Of a stretch of DNA of 64,000 nucleotides, positions 10,289-24,137 are shown one piece after another. This stretch comes from Hymenoscyphus infarciens (taxonomy: Eukaryota; Ascomycota; Leotiomycetes; Helotiales; Helotiaceae), in the NCBI GenBank assembly GCA_001414345.1, contig LLCB01000005.1, forward strand, positions 1 to 64,000, read 5' to 3'. The translations under genes were made by a program, and so were the position numbers. The notes beneath the pieces were generated by a model. That model did no database searches, had not been told where the DNA came from, and was given only the letters and a program-made list of their open reading frames with translations. Each line of letters opens with the position of its first letter. Position 1 is the first letter of the stretch.

Positions 10289-13030
10289 TATAATAGTACG
10301 CTATTCTAAATTATCGATATTCGTAAAACTACTAATACCTTTAATACCTCTAAGCTAAGATTACGAATAACCGATACTTATATAAGCGAAGTACTAAAAG
10401 TATTAATATCTAATATTTATATATAGAAGAGATTAAGGTTTAGATATTATATATTTAGCTTTTTAGCTCTTATTATTTAGTATTAGCTATATTAGATAGA
10501 GCTCGGTTATTATTATTATTAGAACTTAGTAGCTTCTAACCTCTTATATATAGATGTTTATACTTAGTATAGAAGAGAGATAGTTTTTCCTTTTCTTCTT
10601 TATTAGAGCCTAGTATTTATATATATATTATTTTACTAAATTCACTTCTATATACTACTTCTATAGTAGTATATATTTCGTTTTATTATATAAAAAGGAT
10701 AAACTCTTCTTTGCTAGTAATAGTATTTATAATATCTCTTTAAGCTTTTTATTGCTTTTATTTCGCTTTAGGCCTAAATTAGACTATTATAATAATATTC
10801 TTAAATAGCCGGGATTCTAGAGATCTCCTAGATAGCTAGTAATATCAGGGTTTAGTATTAGTTATAGACAGCTAGTAAAAATCGTGTCTTATACGTTATA
10901 GGATTTAAATATACTAAGTGTTTAGAATTCTATTAACTCTCTCTATATAGAGTCTACTATATTTAGGTTTAGTAAATAAGGTAATATATTAAAGTTATCT
11001 AGAAGGCTTCTAAATCTAATCTTACTCTCTTCTCTCTCTCTCTAAATCGATATTATTATATCGAATTTCTAAGAGACCTTAGGTCTCTCTAAACCTATTC
11101 TACTATAAGGCGTTGAACTCTCTTCTAGAGCTACCTCTCTTACTAAAAGACACCTTTCCGAAAGCCGCTTAAATAGTATCTATATACTAAGATCTAGAAG
11201 ATTCTAATAAAAAGATAAGTAAGACTTCTTAAATATAGACTAGATATAGTTAGTTATATAAGCTTTAGAAGCAGAAAATTAAGAAATAAAGGATTAGCTA
11301 GCTAAGCTAGAAAAGAGAGTAAGCGAACTTATAATTTAAAGTTAATAAAATACCTCCTTTTTAAACTCTCTCTAATCTAACTCTCTTCCGCTTCTAAGTC
11401 TAAATTTATACCTCTTTCAACTATAAGCAGCTACCTCTAATACCTTCTAATATTCCTTCTCTATCTAATATAGTACTAAAGCCTCTTTAAATACCTCTTA
11501 ACGAAAAAGTAAGATAACTAAAAAGATCGAACCTTTAAATAATAGTATTTTATCTAATAATAGAAGATATTAGTATAAGATAGACTCTACGTAAATACTA
11601 ACTACTATAGTTTACCTCTAATATATAAAGCTCTTATTTAGAGTATAATAACTAGACTAGCTAGGAACTACCTAGAGCCTAGATATAAGTTAGAGTTAGA
11701 CCTTGCTTTTAAAGATTAAGAAGATATAGTTACTCTTTTAGATACCTACTTTTTAACTAGTTATAAGATAAAGGATACTTAGAATACTTTTAGATCCTTA
11801 CGAATAGAATAAGAAGACGCTAGAGAAACTTTTACCGATTTTAAGAGTCGCTTTTCGAGTATAGCTATACTTAGAGGTATACTAGAATCGGAATAGTTCT
11901 TTTAAATATAGGATAAGATTATATTATAGCTCTAAAACTTAGCTGCTTTAAGAAAGAGATAATAGAACTATAACTTTGTTGAAATAGTAGCTAATCTTTT
12001 AGCTTTAGATAAGGAGATATGTTAAAATACTAAGTTACGTACTTTAGTCTAAAAAATACTCTCTCTCTAAACTTCTTATAATCTAATAGCGAATCTTCTA
12101 CTACTTCTAAAGTAGAATCGGAATTAGAAGATAAATAAGTCTTTAAGTATCTTAATAGAAATAAGGTAATATAATAACTTCGGTATTAAGTTTATTTAAC
12201 TAGCTAAAACTACTCCTTTTATTATCTTAAACTTAGATAACAATTTTAACTTTGATAACTCAGTAACAACTTCGCCTTTAGCTAGCCGAAACCCCACCGA
12301 CTCTAATAAGAGTCTTATATTCTTTACTTTCTTTTATTCGAATTCGACTCGGATACGAATTAGTACGCCCTCGAAGTGAGCTCTTAGCTGAGTTATCACT
12401 ACCTCTTAACCGAACGACTTCCGACTCTACTCTGAATTCGCCTTCGACTTCTACTTTGAACTTTTTCTGATTTTACTTTGAACTTTTTCCAATCTACTAG
12501 ATAGGATCGGACCGCACTCTTTTAGCGAACGCTTACTTTGATATTAAAAGATTAGAAACGAAGTCTCTTTATAAGCATTAACGAATACGATTCAGTACCG
12601 ACATCTTAACTTCTCGCTTACGACAAAATTAATAAAATATAACTAATGTAATAACTTATACTATCCCGATTCGACCTTGAACGAAAAGAGATAGAAGACT
12701 TAGAACGAGTCTTTTTTAAGAGAGAGAGATATAATAGTATACTATTATCCTAGGTAGCTAGGAGTATCTGCTATATATAAGGTTTTAGTAGTTATTATCT
12801 TATATTATCTATTTTAGGAAGGTTACGTAGGTTTAGGCTTTTATATTAGCTAATATATAACGTTAGTCGGTTTTAGACCCTTTTATATATAGTAGCCTAC
12901 TCCTAGAGTTAGAAGAGAGATAGTTTTTCCTTTTCTTCTATATTAGTACCTAGTATTTATATACGTTATCTAGTCTTAAACGTACTTCTATATACCTCTT
13001 CTTCTATAGTATATATTTCGTACTATTATA
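10289..13030 (+). mobile_element. Gag-only LTR element, first unit of a tandem arrangement
   Basis: A 5' LTR at 10289-10689 is followed by an internal part at 10690-12729 and an LTR at 12730-13030 that directly follows a GAGAGAGA-type polypurine tract. The internal part has a leader shared with the element 33651-41736, then a gag remnant at about 11200-12170 (including the codons for an ALEAENQEIK-like coiled coil), then a 3' non-coding region. No protease, reverse transcriptase or integrase remnant fits in the 2.0 kb. Stops are scattered through gag as RIP would give. The left LTR is of the longer type found at 33651, while the right LTR is of the 361-bp type. Confidence 0.65.
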
Positions 13031-14369
13031 TAAAAAGGAAAAACTCGACTTCGCTAGTAATAGCTTTTATAATATCTCTTTTAAGCTTATTATCGCTTCT
13101 TTTATTTTTAAATATAACTTAGTCTAGATTTAGACTAGGATAATAACATTCTTAAATAGCCGGGTAATTAGAGACTATCTAGATAGCTAGTAATATTAGA
13201 GTTTAGTATTAGTTTTAGATAGCTAGTAAAAATCGTGTTTTATATATTAAGGAAGCAGAAATACGCTAAGTGTTTCAGAGGCTTCTAATAACCCTCTAAG
13301 TATAGAGACTACTATATATAGGTTTAATAAATAAGTCGATATATAAAGTTATCTAGAAGGCTTCTAAATCTAATCTTATCTCTCTCTCTCTCTCTAAACT
13401 AATATTATGTCGAAGTTCTAAGAAGACCTTAGATCTCTCTCTAAATCAGTTCTACTATAAGATGTCGAGTAAAACCCTCTTCTAAAGCTACTTCTCTTTT
13501 CGAAAAACAACTCTCTAAACTCTCTCTAATCTATAACCGTACGCTAAAACAATAAGAGCTTAGTCTCTAAAGAGATAACCTTTCTAAATTTAGATAATAT
13601 ATAGATAATATATAGATAAGATAGAGGTAAAATCAAAAGATAAAACGATTAGTTAACTAAGAGATAGAAGACAAATTACAAAAGCGAACTTTAAAGTTAA
13701 TAACTAAATCCTACCTTCGAACTCTTCTTAATCTAACCCTTCTTTACTTTCAAAGCCTGAATTTAGACCCCTTTTACTTAAGAGACACTACTACTCTTAA
13801 TACCTTCCTACTACTTCTTAACTCTTAAATTAGATATAAATCTATTAAAATATACTTTCTATTAAGACTAAAGAAGTAAGCTCTTAGCTAAGTTATTACT
13901 ATTAATCTTAACTAAATATTATCTAACTCGACTCTAAACTTCTCTTAAACTAAAAGACTACGGTTATAAACCGAGTCCTAGCTAGTATAAAGGTTAAAAG
14001 AGATAGAAGTAGAAGATTACGCTAAAGAAACGTTCGCTTTTTAAGTATAGCTATACTTGAAGAGAATTAGAATAGTTCTTCTATATATAAGATAAGAATA
14101 TATCTTAGCTCTAAAACTCGTCTACTACTTTTAAGAGACGCTAGAATTATAACTTTACTAAAATAGTAAACGATCTTTTAACTATAAATAAGGAGATATA
14201 CTAAAACGCTGAGTTACTTATAAATTAGTACTCTAGTTTTAAAAGAATACTTCTCTATTCTTATCTAGTTTAGCTCTAAACTCTCTATAATCTAATAATA
14301 ACTCTTTCTTTAAAATTAGAAGATAAATAAGTTCTTAAGTACTCTAAAAGAAATAAGATAATATAATAA

Positions 14370-17122
14370 TATAACGGCATACTGTCTTATATAGCCGATA
14401 TTACGTAGTATATGCCGTGTTTTAGTAGTTGTTGTTTTATATTATCTAATTTAGGAAGGTTACGTATATCTAGGCTTTTAGACGTATTTTATAGGTTTAG
14501 GCTTTTATATTAGCTAACGTAGTCGTTGTTTGGTTTTATACCTCTTATATATTAGTATTATTTAGAGCTATCTTTGCTCTTTACTTTTAGTTTTCATGTT
14601 AATAACTACGAATAGACTACTTCTCTACTCTACTTCTACCTTGTTATTATATTAAACTAAAGGTTACTCTTCTTATTAGGCTTCTTAACCTTACTTCTAT
14701 TCTAGTCTCTCTGCCGCTAACTCTATAAATCCCTTTAAATAGCTTCCTAGACCCCTCGCTAGCGACTCTTAAATTAATACTAAGCTTAAGACTCTCTTCT
14801 AGCTTTAGATCCTCTTCTTCTAACATCTAACCTTCTTCTGGCTTTAGATTCCCTTCTTCTAGTATCTAACCCCCTTCTAGCTTCGGATCCTCTCTTTCTA
14901 GTATCTAACCTCTATCTAGCATCTTCGGATCCTCTCTCTCTAGCATCTTTGGATCCCCTCTCTCTAGCGTCTATAGACCTTAACCCCCTCTCTCTCTAAA
15001 TCGACATTATATCGACTATTCTACTACGAGGTGTTGAACCCTTTTCTAGAGCTACTCTCTTTTTAAAAGACCTTTTAAACTCTCTCTAAACTATAACCGT
15101 ATACTAAAATAATAAGAGCTTAGTACCTAAAGAGATAACCTTCCTAAATTTAGACGATTTATAGATAATATATAGACGAGATAGTAGTATAAAAATAAAG
15201 AATAAAACGATTAGTTAGTTAAGAGATAGAGGATAAAATTATAAGCGAACTTTAAAGTTAATAACTAAATCCTGCCTTTAAACTCTTACTAATCTAACCC
15301 TTATTTAACCCTTCTTTGCTTTTAAAGCCTAAATTTAGACCTCTCTTACTTAAGAGACACCGCTGCCTCTAATGCCTTTCTACTACTTCCTTTGACTTAG
15401 ATATAAATTAGTTAAAATACTCTTTCTATTAGAACTAAAGAAGTGAGCTCTTAGCTAAGTTATCGCTGTTAATCTTAACTAAACATTATTCGACTCTACT
15501 TTAAACTTCTCTTAAACTAAAAGACTATAATTACTTAGTTACGAACCGAGTCCTAGTAGCTAGTACAAAGGTTGAAAGAGATAGAAGTGGAATTAGAATA
15601 AGATTACGTTGAAGAAACTTTTACTAACTTTAAAAGGTTGCTTTTCGAGTATAGTTATACTTAGGGAGATACTAGAATCGGAACGCTTCTTTTATATATA
15701 GGATATACCTTAGTTTAGCTCTAAGCTCCTTATGATCTGATAGCGACTCTTCTTTGAAATCGGAAGATAATTAAGTCCTTAAGTACCTTGAAGGGAACAA
15801 GGTAATACGACAACTTCGGTATCAAGTTTATTTGACTAGCTGAAACCCTCTCTTTTGTTGTCCCGAACTTCGGACAACAGTTTCAACTTTGACAACTTTG
15901 GCATTAACTTCGCCTTTGACCAGCTGAAACCCTACCCCCTTTTGTTATCCTGAACATTAGACAGCATTTTCAAATTCGGCAACAACTCTTTTGACCAGCC
16001 GAAACCCCCCCTTTTATTGTCCCCGGTTACTCAGACAAGAATTTCAAATACAACAACTTCGGCAACAACTCTTTTAACCAGCCGAAACTACCCTTTTTAT
16101 TGTTCTAAACTTCGGACAGCAAGACAACTTCGGCATTAACTTCGCCTTTAACCAGCCGAAACGCCACCGACTCTAATAAGAGTCTTATAGTCTTTACTTT
16201 CTTACTTTCCTTCACTTCTAGCAGGGCCAGAAGTTCTTTTTCATCTAAATTCGACTCGGATACGAATCGGTACGCTCTCGAAAGGATAGTGACCTCTTAG
16301 CTAAGTTATCACTGTCTACGACATCATCGACTTTTCGTTTCCGACTTCACGTTTTTAAATTATTCGAATCAGATACGAATCAGTACGCTCTCGAAGTAAG
16401 CTCTTAACTAAGTAATCACTACCTCTCAACCAAACAACCTCCAACTTTACTCTGAATTCGCCTCTATCTCTACTTTAAACCTTTTCTAATTTTACTCTGA
16501 ACTTTTTAAACTTTTTAAACTTTAAACTTTTTCCGACCTACTAGACAGGATCAGACCATACTCTTTTAGCGAATGCTTGCTTTTAATATTAAAGGATTAG
16601 AAACGAAGTCTCTATTTTACAAGCATCTACGAATTCGATTCAGTACCGACATCTCGCTTACAACAAATTACGATAAACAAAGCATACAAACTTAGGTTAG
16701 CTACGATTCAGACCCTAACCTTCTCGCTTACAATAAAATCAATAAATATAACAAATATTACAACACTTATACTATCTCGATTCGACTCTAAACAATAAGA
16801 GATAGAAGACTCAAGACGAGTCTTTTTCAAGGGAGAGGGATATAATAGTATACCGTTCTATATAGCCGATATTACATAGTATATGCCGTGTTTCAGTAGT
16901 TATTATTTTACATTATCTAATTTAGGAAGGTTATATACGTCTAGGCTTTTAGACGTACTTCGTAGGTTCAGGCTTTTATATTAGCTAACGTAGTCGTTAT
17001 TCGGTTTTATACCTCTTATATATTAGCATCGTTTAGAGCTATCTTTGCTCTTTACCTTTAGTTTTCGCGTTAATAACCACGAATAGACTACTTCTCTACT
17101 CTACTCCTGCTTTATTATTATA
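14370..17122 (+). mobile_element. Inserted 2.75-kb gag-only LTR element with mosaic LTRs
   Basis: LTRs are 14370-14651 (282 bp) and 16843-17122 (280 bp). The TSD is AATAA (14365-14369) and AACAA (17123-17127), differing by one C/T. The 3' LTR is preceded by the purine tract AAGGGAGAGGGA, so the element reads on plus. Each LTR joins a left ~165 bp like the 361-bp LTR to a right ~115 bp like the 182-bp LTR. The 2.2-kb interior has leader, gag remnant (about 15000-15800) and then a series of ~90-bp repeats, with no pol. Parts near 15780-16840 are less mutated than the surroundings. Confidence 0.85.
15800..16150 (+). repeat. ~90-bp minisatellite in the 3' region of a gag-only element
   Basis: Imperfect units contain ACCAGCTGAAACCC, CTTTTGTTGTCC and ACTTCGGACAACA. 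Four or five units are visible. Related units occur at 12180-12300, 17123-17260 and, in opposite orientation, 19540-19618 and 24138-24350, always between gag and the polypurine tract of this family. Confidence 0.75.
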
Positions 17123-18027
17123 AACAACTTCGGTATCAAGTTTATTTAACTAGCTAAAACTACTTCTTTTATTATCCTAGACTTTAGATAGCGTTTTTAA
17201 TATTTAGTAATAAACTCTTTTAACTAGCTAAAACCCTACTAACTCTAGTATAGAGTCTTATAGTCTTTACTTTCTTACTTTCTTTTACTTCTAGTAGACT
17301 AAAAGTCCTTTTTCATTTAAAATTCTTAAATTAGATATAAATTAATATACTCTTAAAGTAAGCTCTTAACTAAGTTATTATTACCTCTTAACTAACAACT
17401 TCTAACTCTACTCTAAATTCGCTTCTAACTCTACTTTAAATTCACTTTCAACGTTTAAACTTTTTCTAACCTACTAAATAGATTAAACTATACTCTTTTA
17501 GTAAACGTAAATACTTACTTTTAATATTAAAGGATTAGAAACGAAGTCTCTTTTATAAGTATCTACGAGTTAGTTCAGCTATAATTTAGACTCTAACCTT
17601 CTCGCTTATAATAAAGTTAATAAATATAATAAATACTTTAACCTTAATAATAATCCTATAATATCCCGATTTAGTCTTAAATAATAAGAGATAGAAGACT
17701 TAGAACGAGTCTTTTTTAAGAGAGAGAGATATAATAGTATACTATCCTAGATAGCTAGGAGTATCTACTATATATAAGGTTTCAGTAGTTATTATCTTAT
17801 ATCGTCTATTTTAGAAAGGTTACGTAGGTTTAGGCTTTTATATTAGCCGACGTATAACGTTAGTCGGTTTTAGACTCTTTTATATATAGCAGCTTACTTC
17901 TAGAGTTAGAAGAGAGATAGTTTTTCCTTTTCTTCTATATTAGTACCTAGTATTTATATACGTTATCTAGTCTCGAACGTACTCTTATATACCTCTTCTT
18001 CTATAGTATATATTTCGTACTATTATA

Positions 18028-18443
18028 CTCTCTTAAGATACTATATAATTAAAAGACTCTATACCTTCTTACTAAGATAAAGCTAATACTTATAATTAAG
18101 TTATAAAAATAGACGAATAGTACTAATAAGATAGAAGACTTTTAAAGCTTATAGATTACCTTAAAATTAATATTAGAACCTTAACTAGTTATATACTATT
18201 TATATATAGTAGAGAAGGCTATAAGTCTTTAATATAAGTATAATACTAGATTATAAAGAGAGAACTTAAGAGTATTATAAAGAAGGTACTCGCTCTAGTA
18301 GACTATTAGAAACTCTTTATTCTAAAGAAGTTAGACTCTATTATTAATATTTTAGCTATTTTAGCTATAGAAATATATTATTACTTACTCTAAAAGAATA
18401 GTAAGATATTTATTATAAGTATATACGAAATTAATACTATTAT
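18028..18443 (+). mobile_element. Ty3/gypsy pol remnant, left piece
   Basis: RIP-mutated coding-like sequence continues at 26226 once the element 18444-26225 and one copy of its ATTAT TSD are removed. The continuation contains reverse transcriptase. See 26226-29646. Confidence 0.6.
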
Positions 18444-18804
18444 TATAACGGCACGAAATACACACAACTACAGTAGAGGCATATGGGAGTGCGTATAGCA
18501 GAATGACGTATGTAGATACTAGGCTCTGATACGGAAGAAAAGGCTAAACTGGCCTTTTCTGACTCTAGGAGTAGGCTGCTATATATAAGAGGTTTCGGAC
18601 GATACAAAAGGGGTACGAAACCGAACAACGACATACGTCGGCTAATATAAAAGCCCGAACCCTACGAAGTACGTCCGAAAGTCCGGACGTATGTAACCTT
18701 CCTAAATTAGATAATGTAAAACAACAACTGCTGAAAGCTAATATGTACGGCATATGCCACGTAATATCGGCTATCTAGGATGGCCTAGATGATAGGCTAT
18801 CATA
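18444..18804 (-). repeat. 3' LTR of the 18444-26225 element
   Basis: 361 bp, with mostly transition differences from the partner at 25865-26225. A polypurine tract lies immediately at its right side. Confidence 0.92.
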
Positions 18805-19618
18805 TCCCCCTCCCTTGAAAAAGACTCGTCCCGAGTCTTCTCTCTCTTGTCGTTTAGGGCTGAATCGGGATGGTGTAAGTGTTGTAACATTGTCGTATTT
18901 GATGATTTTGTCGTAAGCGAGAAGGTGGTCTGAATCGTAGCTAACCTAGGTTCGAAGATGCTTTGTTTAGTTGAAATTTGTTATAAGCGAGACGAGATAT
19001 CGAGATGTCGGGTCTAAATCGTAACCGTAGATGCTTATAAAGAGACTTCGTTTCTAATCCTTTAATATTAAAAGCAAGCATTCGCGTTCGCTAAAAGAGT
19101 GTAGTCCGATCCTGTCTAGCAGGTCGGAGAAAGTTTAAAGTCTAAAGTTCAAAAGTTTAAAAAGTTTAAAAAGTCGAAGGTGAAATTTAGAGTAGAGTCG
19201 GAGGTCGTTTAGTTAAGAGGCAGTGATAACTTAGTTAAGAGCTCACTTTGAGAGCGTACCGATTCGCATCTGATTTAAAGAATTTAAAAATGAAAAAAGA
19301 GTGTAAGTTCGTCTGAACTGAGGTCGGCGGGTATTTAGAGTAAAGTCTGAACCGAAAAGTCGATAATGTTGTAGATGATAGTGATAACTTAGCTAAGAGG
19401 TCACTATCCTTTCGAGGGCGAACCGAGTCCATTCGTATCCGATTTGAAAGTTTAAATGAAAAAAGGACTTCTGGCTTAGCTAGAAGTGAAAGAAAGTAAG
19501 AAAGAATGTAAAGACTGTAAGACTCTGATCAGAGTCGGTGGGGTTTCGGCTGGCTAAAGGCGAAGTTGTTGCCGAGTTGTCGAAGTTGAAATTGTTATCT
19601 AAGTTCGAGACAACAAAA

Positions 19619-22600
19619 CAGTGTAGTCGATAGTATTATTATGATAAAATACTACAGTATTTTAGATTAATATATTATTATGATATCTTAGTAGTACGTA
19701 TTCAAATACGCTATAATACTATTATAATATTGTGATATTATATAGTATATCTTTTAATAACTCGTAAGTGCTAAAACCTACTTTTTCTTAAAATGAGGTT
19801 ATTTATACTTTTTTATATACTCTTCTGTTACTTTAAAACTATATAATAATAATAATAGATATTAATAAAATAATTAGTAGGAGTTATTTATTATATACTA
19901 AATAGCCTAAACTAAGCGTATTAGGCGATTTTATAAGAAGCTAGTGGTTTAATTAAGTATATAGCCAAAAGTCGCTTTTTGGTATATAAATCGATAGATA
20001 TTTAGAGTATATATTATATATATACTATGCTAAGACCTAGGTCTTAGTATACCTTACTAAATATTTTATATAAAGATTATAATATATAATTAATTATAAT
20101 ACTTTAAATTTAATAAGAAGTTTAGTAGTAACTAATTAGTATTCAATTAAATTTTTAGCGTTTAGAGCTTCTTTTTAGAAGACGTAGTTATTAAGAATAA
20201 CTAACTTACTAGATATAACGTTTTCAAAATAATTAGCCTAGTAATAGTAGCTTAATAACTAAGCCTCTTTATAACTCTTTATTTAATAATAAATTAATAG
20301 TATATTATAAAATTCTTTAAATAAAGGGAAATAACTATCTAAGTACTTAAAATATAAGAATAAATATGTACTACTAGAAAAAATAACAAAAATAAGTTTA
20401 GTTTATAGACCTCTTAAAACTTAAACTAAAACTAGACCTACTATTTATCTTATAAGTAAAAGTACTTCTATTTAAGCTATCTTAAAGCACGTCTTATATA
20501 TTAAACACCTTCTTCTTACTCTAGAATTAGCTAATAAGATTAAAGAATATAATCTTATACTAAGACTTTAAACATTTAAGTATCTCTATAATATATACTT
20601 TAAAGCGATTACGTTAATCTATAACTACTAATTTAGCTAAAAACTAGAGACGTTCTACTAAGGTACTTAAACATAGAATAGAAAGTACATCTATTACTAT
20701 CTTATAAAGATTAGAATAGGCCTTCTTTTAAGTAGGTTAGAGCTACTATTCAATTACACTTTTACCTATATCTTAAGATAGAAGAGTATAATATTAAGCG
20801 TACTTATTACCTATAAAGGAGAGAAGCCTAGGTTAAAGCGTATTAGCTAAAAAGAGGTAAAATTAAAAGGTTAAAGTAAAAAGAGGTAAAGTTAAAACAA
20901 GGGTTAAAGCTTACCTCTTACTTCTCTTTTAGAATAAAAACTAAGTAAATAAATTAGGTACTTAGGTAGATACTAGGGAGTAATAAAGTAGGCTAAATAA
21001 CGTAATCCAAGGGTTAATATTAGTATTATTTATATAGCTAGATACTATCTTAGAGCGATAATCGTCGTTCTATAATTTTTCTACTATAGCCTAAGTAGAG
21101 GCTATCTAGCTAGGTTTCTAGGCCTTTTCTAAGTACTCCTACTTATAAGCTAGGTAGAGTACTACTATAGCAGTATATACTAGTAATCTCCTAGTTAAAT
21201 CATAGTATTTAAAGATCTTTTCCTACTTTAAGGTATTATTAGTAAAGTAAAAGAGAAAGAAAAAGAGAAAAAGAAGAGGATATTATTCACCTTTTTAAAG
21301 TAAAGATAGTATAGCTAGATCGTTAATATACTTCCTTTAAGCCTTCTTAAAAAGAGAGAGAATAAAGTCTATTATCAGAATCGTTTTATCAAGAGTTCTA
21401 GACATACTCTTAAACACTAATAAGAAGTACTTAAGAGAGCTAAAAAAGAGCCTTATCTAATTAAATTAGTAAGAGATTAAGAAGTAAAAGTAGTACTATA
21501 CTTACTAAACTAAGTTTAAACTAATTATAAGTAGTAATCATATTATTAAGGTCAAACTTATATATATTCTAAAAGTACTTAATCTTAAGCCTTAAAGTAA
21601 TCGCCCTTTAAATACTTCTATACTAGAATATCTAGTATATTTTATTAGCTTAGAGTATAATAAGACCCTCGATTAACTTCTTAAATTCGTTATATAACAC
21701 TATACTTATATATATCTTTTTTACAAAGTTAAAGAAGTATTTAAGAGTATTATAAACTTTAAACCTCTATAAAAGGTCCTAAGAGTAGATATCTTCTAAT
21801 TAGTTTATCTTAAGCTTAAAATCTATATACTTTTTAAAAGCTATATCTCTAGTAGTAAGGTAGAGTATATAATATATATATCGAATTTAGTAGTGCTTAG
21901 TCTAGCCTCTTATATTACTTTTACCTAGTATTAAAGCAACTTAGTAAAGTATAACGTTGTTATTAGATATATTATCTATAGAAAAGTAGCTAATTTTATT
22001 AAATATATCTATTAAAAGTGATAAGTATTTATTTAGGATTTTTAAGAGTGTTTTTATATACTATAATCTTAGAGTATTTTAAGTAAAAAGAGTACTATAT
22101 TTTCACTTATATAGAGCTCTTTAATTTGTTTTATACTAAGTACCACTTCTACTAGGTTACTAAACTTGTTAACTCTATAAACTACGTATCCTAGAATAGA
22201 AAGACTATTATCTAACTTCTACTTATTAGTAGATATATATATTTTAGACTAGAATCTTAACAAATAATACTTTATTTTAATAAAACCGTTCTAGTATTAT
22301 TACTTAACCTAGTTATATAGTATAGAGTATACTTTAAGTAGAATATTACCTCTAAGGTTATTAAGATATTAAATAAAAGTATAAAAGGCCTTATATTTAG
22401 TAAAGCGTATAAGAAGGTTATAAGAGACGATAAGGTTTATAAATAAAACCTCTAAAGTATTAAGATTAATAACTAAGTACTTGTTGTTAAAGTTAGAATA
22501 GATTATATATATAATCTTACACCTTTTTTAAAGGTTTTAGTAAGCTATATTTATAGCTTCTTTAATACTAATTTATCTCTTTTTAGTAGCCTTTTAGTAT

Positions 22601-24137
22601 AAGGTTTTAATATCGATTCTATAATCCTTAAGAAGGTAAGTAGCTATGATTTTAGTACTACTATTTATAGTATATCTCTTAGTATAGTACTTATAACACT
22701 ACTCCTAGTAGCTAGTAGATTTATTACTAAGAAATTAGTAAGCTAATTATATTATTAGATTTAAGAGTTTCTTATATATAAACTATCTTATAATTCTTAT
22801 TAATTATATAGAGCTAAATATAGCTAGTTTAAGGTCTTTTAGTAGGCTTTTTCAGGATTTAGAATACTTCCTATAGATTTAAATAAGGCGTACTTATATT
22901 AGTCACTACTAGCTCAGTTTTAAAGAGGTCCTCTTAGAAGCTTAAAGTACTTAAATAAGACGAAATAGGTAATATTAGTAGTAATTCTAAAGAAACGTAA
23001 GACTAAGAGCTTAATATCTAAAAGGATATAGTAAATTAGTAAAAAGTAAGATATAAAGGTAATAAATAAAGGATAAAATCGTAGAAGTAATTAAGAGAAC
23101 CGAAGTTATTAAACTTTTAAAGTGTCAATAGTAGTAGTAGGAGTTATAATTTTTTAGTAACTAGTACTAAAAAGAGGTAGATAATAATTATAGAACGACT
23201 TTAAGATAAATATAAAAGATAAAGATAGAAGACTTTTTAAAAGGAAAGAGAGAGCTTTTTAAGAACCTTTTTTATATCTAAAGTAATTATAATTAATACT
23301 CTTTAATCTATAAATAATTAGAGTATATTTTAACTAATTATAGTATAGTATACTAAAACGTGTATTAAAGCTAAATTAAATATCTAAAGTCTATTATCTT
23401 TAGAGCACGATTAAAAAGTATCTATACTATAGAATTAAGTTTTAATTATATTATTAGAAAGCCCTAATTTAAGGCTTTCTTTTAAGCCTATATATATATT
23501 AATCGAATAAAAATTAAGTATATAGAACCTTATTTAAATAAATAAAATCGTTTAGTAGAAATATATATAAATTTTAACTAAAGTAGTATAAAATCTAAAT
23601 TTTTTAAATATTAATTTAGTTAATTTTTATATATAATTAAAAGATAAAATTTAATAAATTTAATATACTAATCTATTATATTATAACTTTTAATCTAACG
23701 TTATTATCGTTGAATTAGTACTTAGTATTAATAGAAATATATCTAGAAATCTATCTCATATAAACTATATTTATCACTTTATATTACTCGGGTTAGTTTA
23801 AGAGCTATTCATATAATTCTTTTTTTAAAATACTCTATTTAAATAGATCTATAATTCTAGCTATTTAGTACTATATTTTCTATACTATGCGTTATACTAT
23901 ATAGTTTTAAAAGATAAGACTAAAAAGAAGTAGAGTTAAAATCCGAGGTAAAAAGCTTAAATATTTAAGCTTAGTAATACTACGATATTATTATAATATC
24001 GATTAAAATACTAATAATATAAAAGATAATATTATTAGATATCGTAGCATTTAAATAGTATAAATAGTACGTATTAAAGTAGGTTTCTAATAATATATCG
24101 TGGTAGTATAATATTACAAATACTATCGACCACACTG
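19619..24137. mobile_element. hAT-like DNA transposon, RIP-decayed, inserted in the gag-only LTR element
   Basis: The element is 4519 bp. The left end reads CAGTGTAGTCGATAGTATT and the right end, reverse complemented, CAGTGTGGTCGATAGTATT, an 18/19 terminal inverted repeat that continues imperfectly. The host sequence CAACAAAA is present once on each side (19611-19618 and 24138-24145), a perfect 8-bp TSD. Uninterrupted copies of the same host repeat (for example near 15845-15860, reverse strand) contain CAACAAAA once. An 8-bp TSD and CAGTG termini are hallmarks of the hAT superfamily. The interior is strongly TA-rich with stops in all frames, and I could not recognise the transposase. Confidence 0.85.

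Larger units (their letters stand above)
12730..18027 (+). mobile_element. Gag-only LTR element sharing its left LTR with the preceding unit
   Basis: LTRs lie at 12730-13030 (301 bp) and 17730-18027 (298 bp), both directly after the same polypurine tract. The interior, minus the element inserted at 14370-17122, is about 1.9 kb: leader, gag remnant at about 13250-14364, and a 3' region at 17123-17729. The sequences flanking 12730 and 18027 do not form a TSD. With the upstream unit this gives LTR-internal-LTR-internal-LTR, as expected from recombination between copies. Confidence 0.65.

Noticed and set aside
18443..18753. Minus-strand ORFs over the LTR at 18444-18804 (and the similar one at 25756-26055)
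   Set aside because: They lie within paired LTRs and are chance open frames in repeat sequence.
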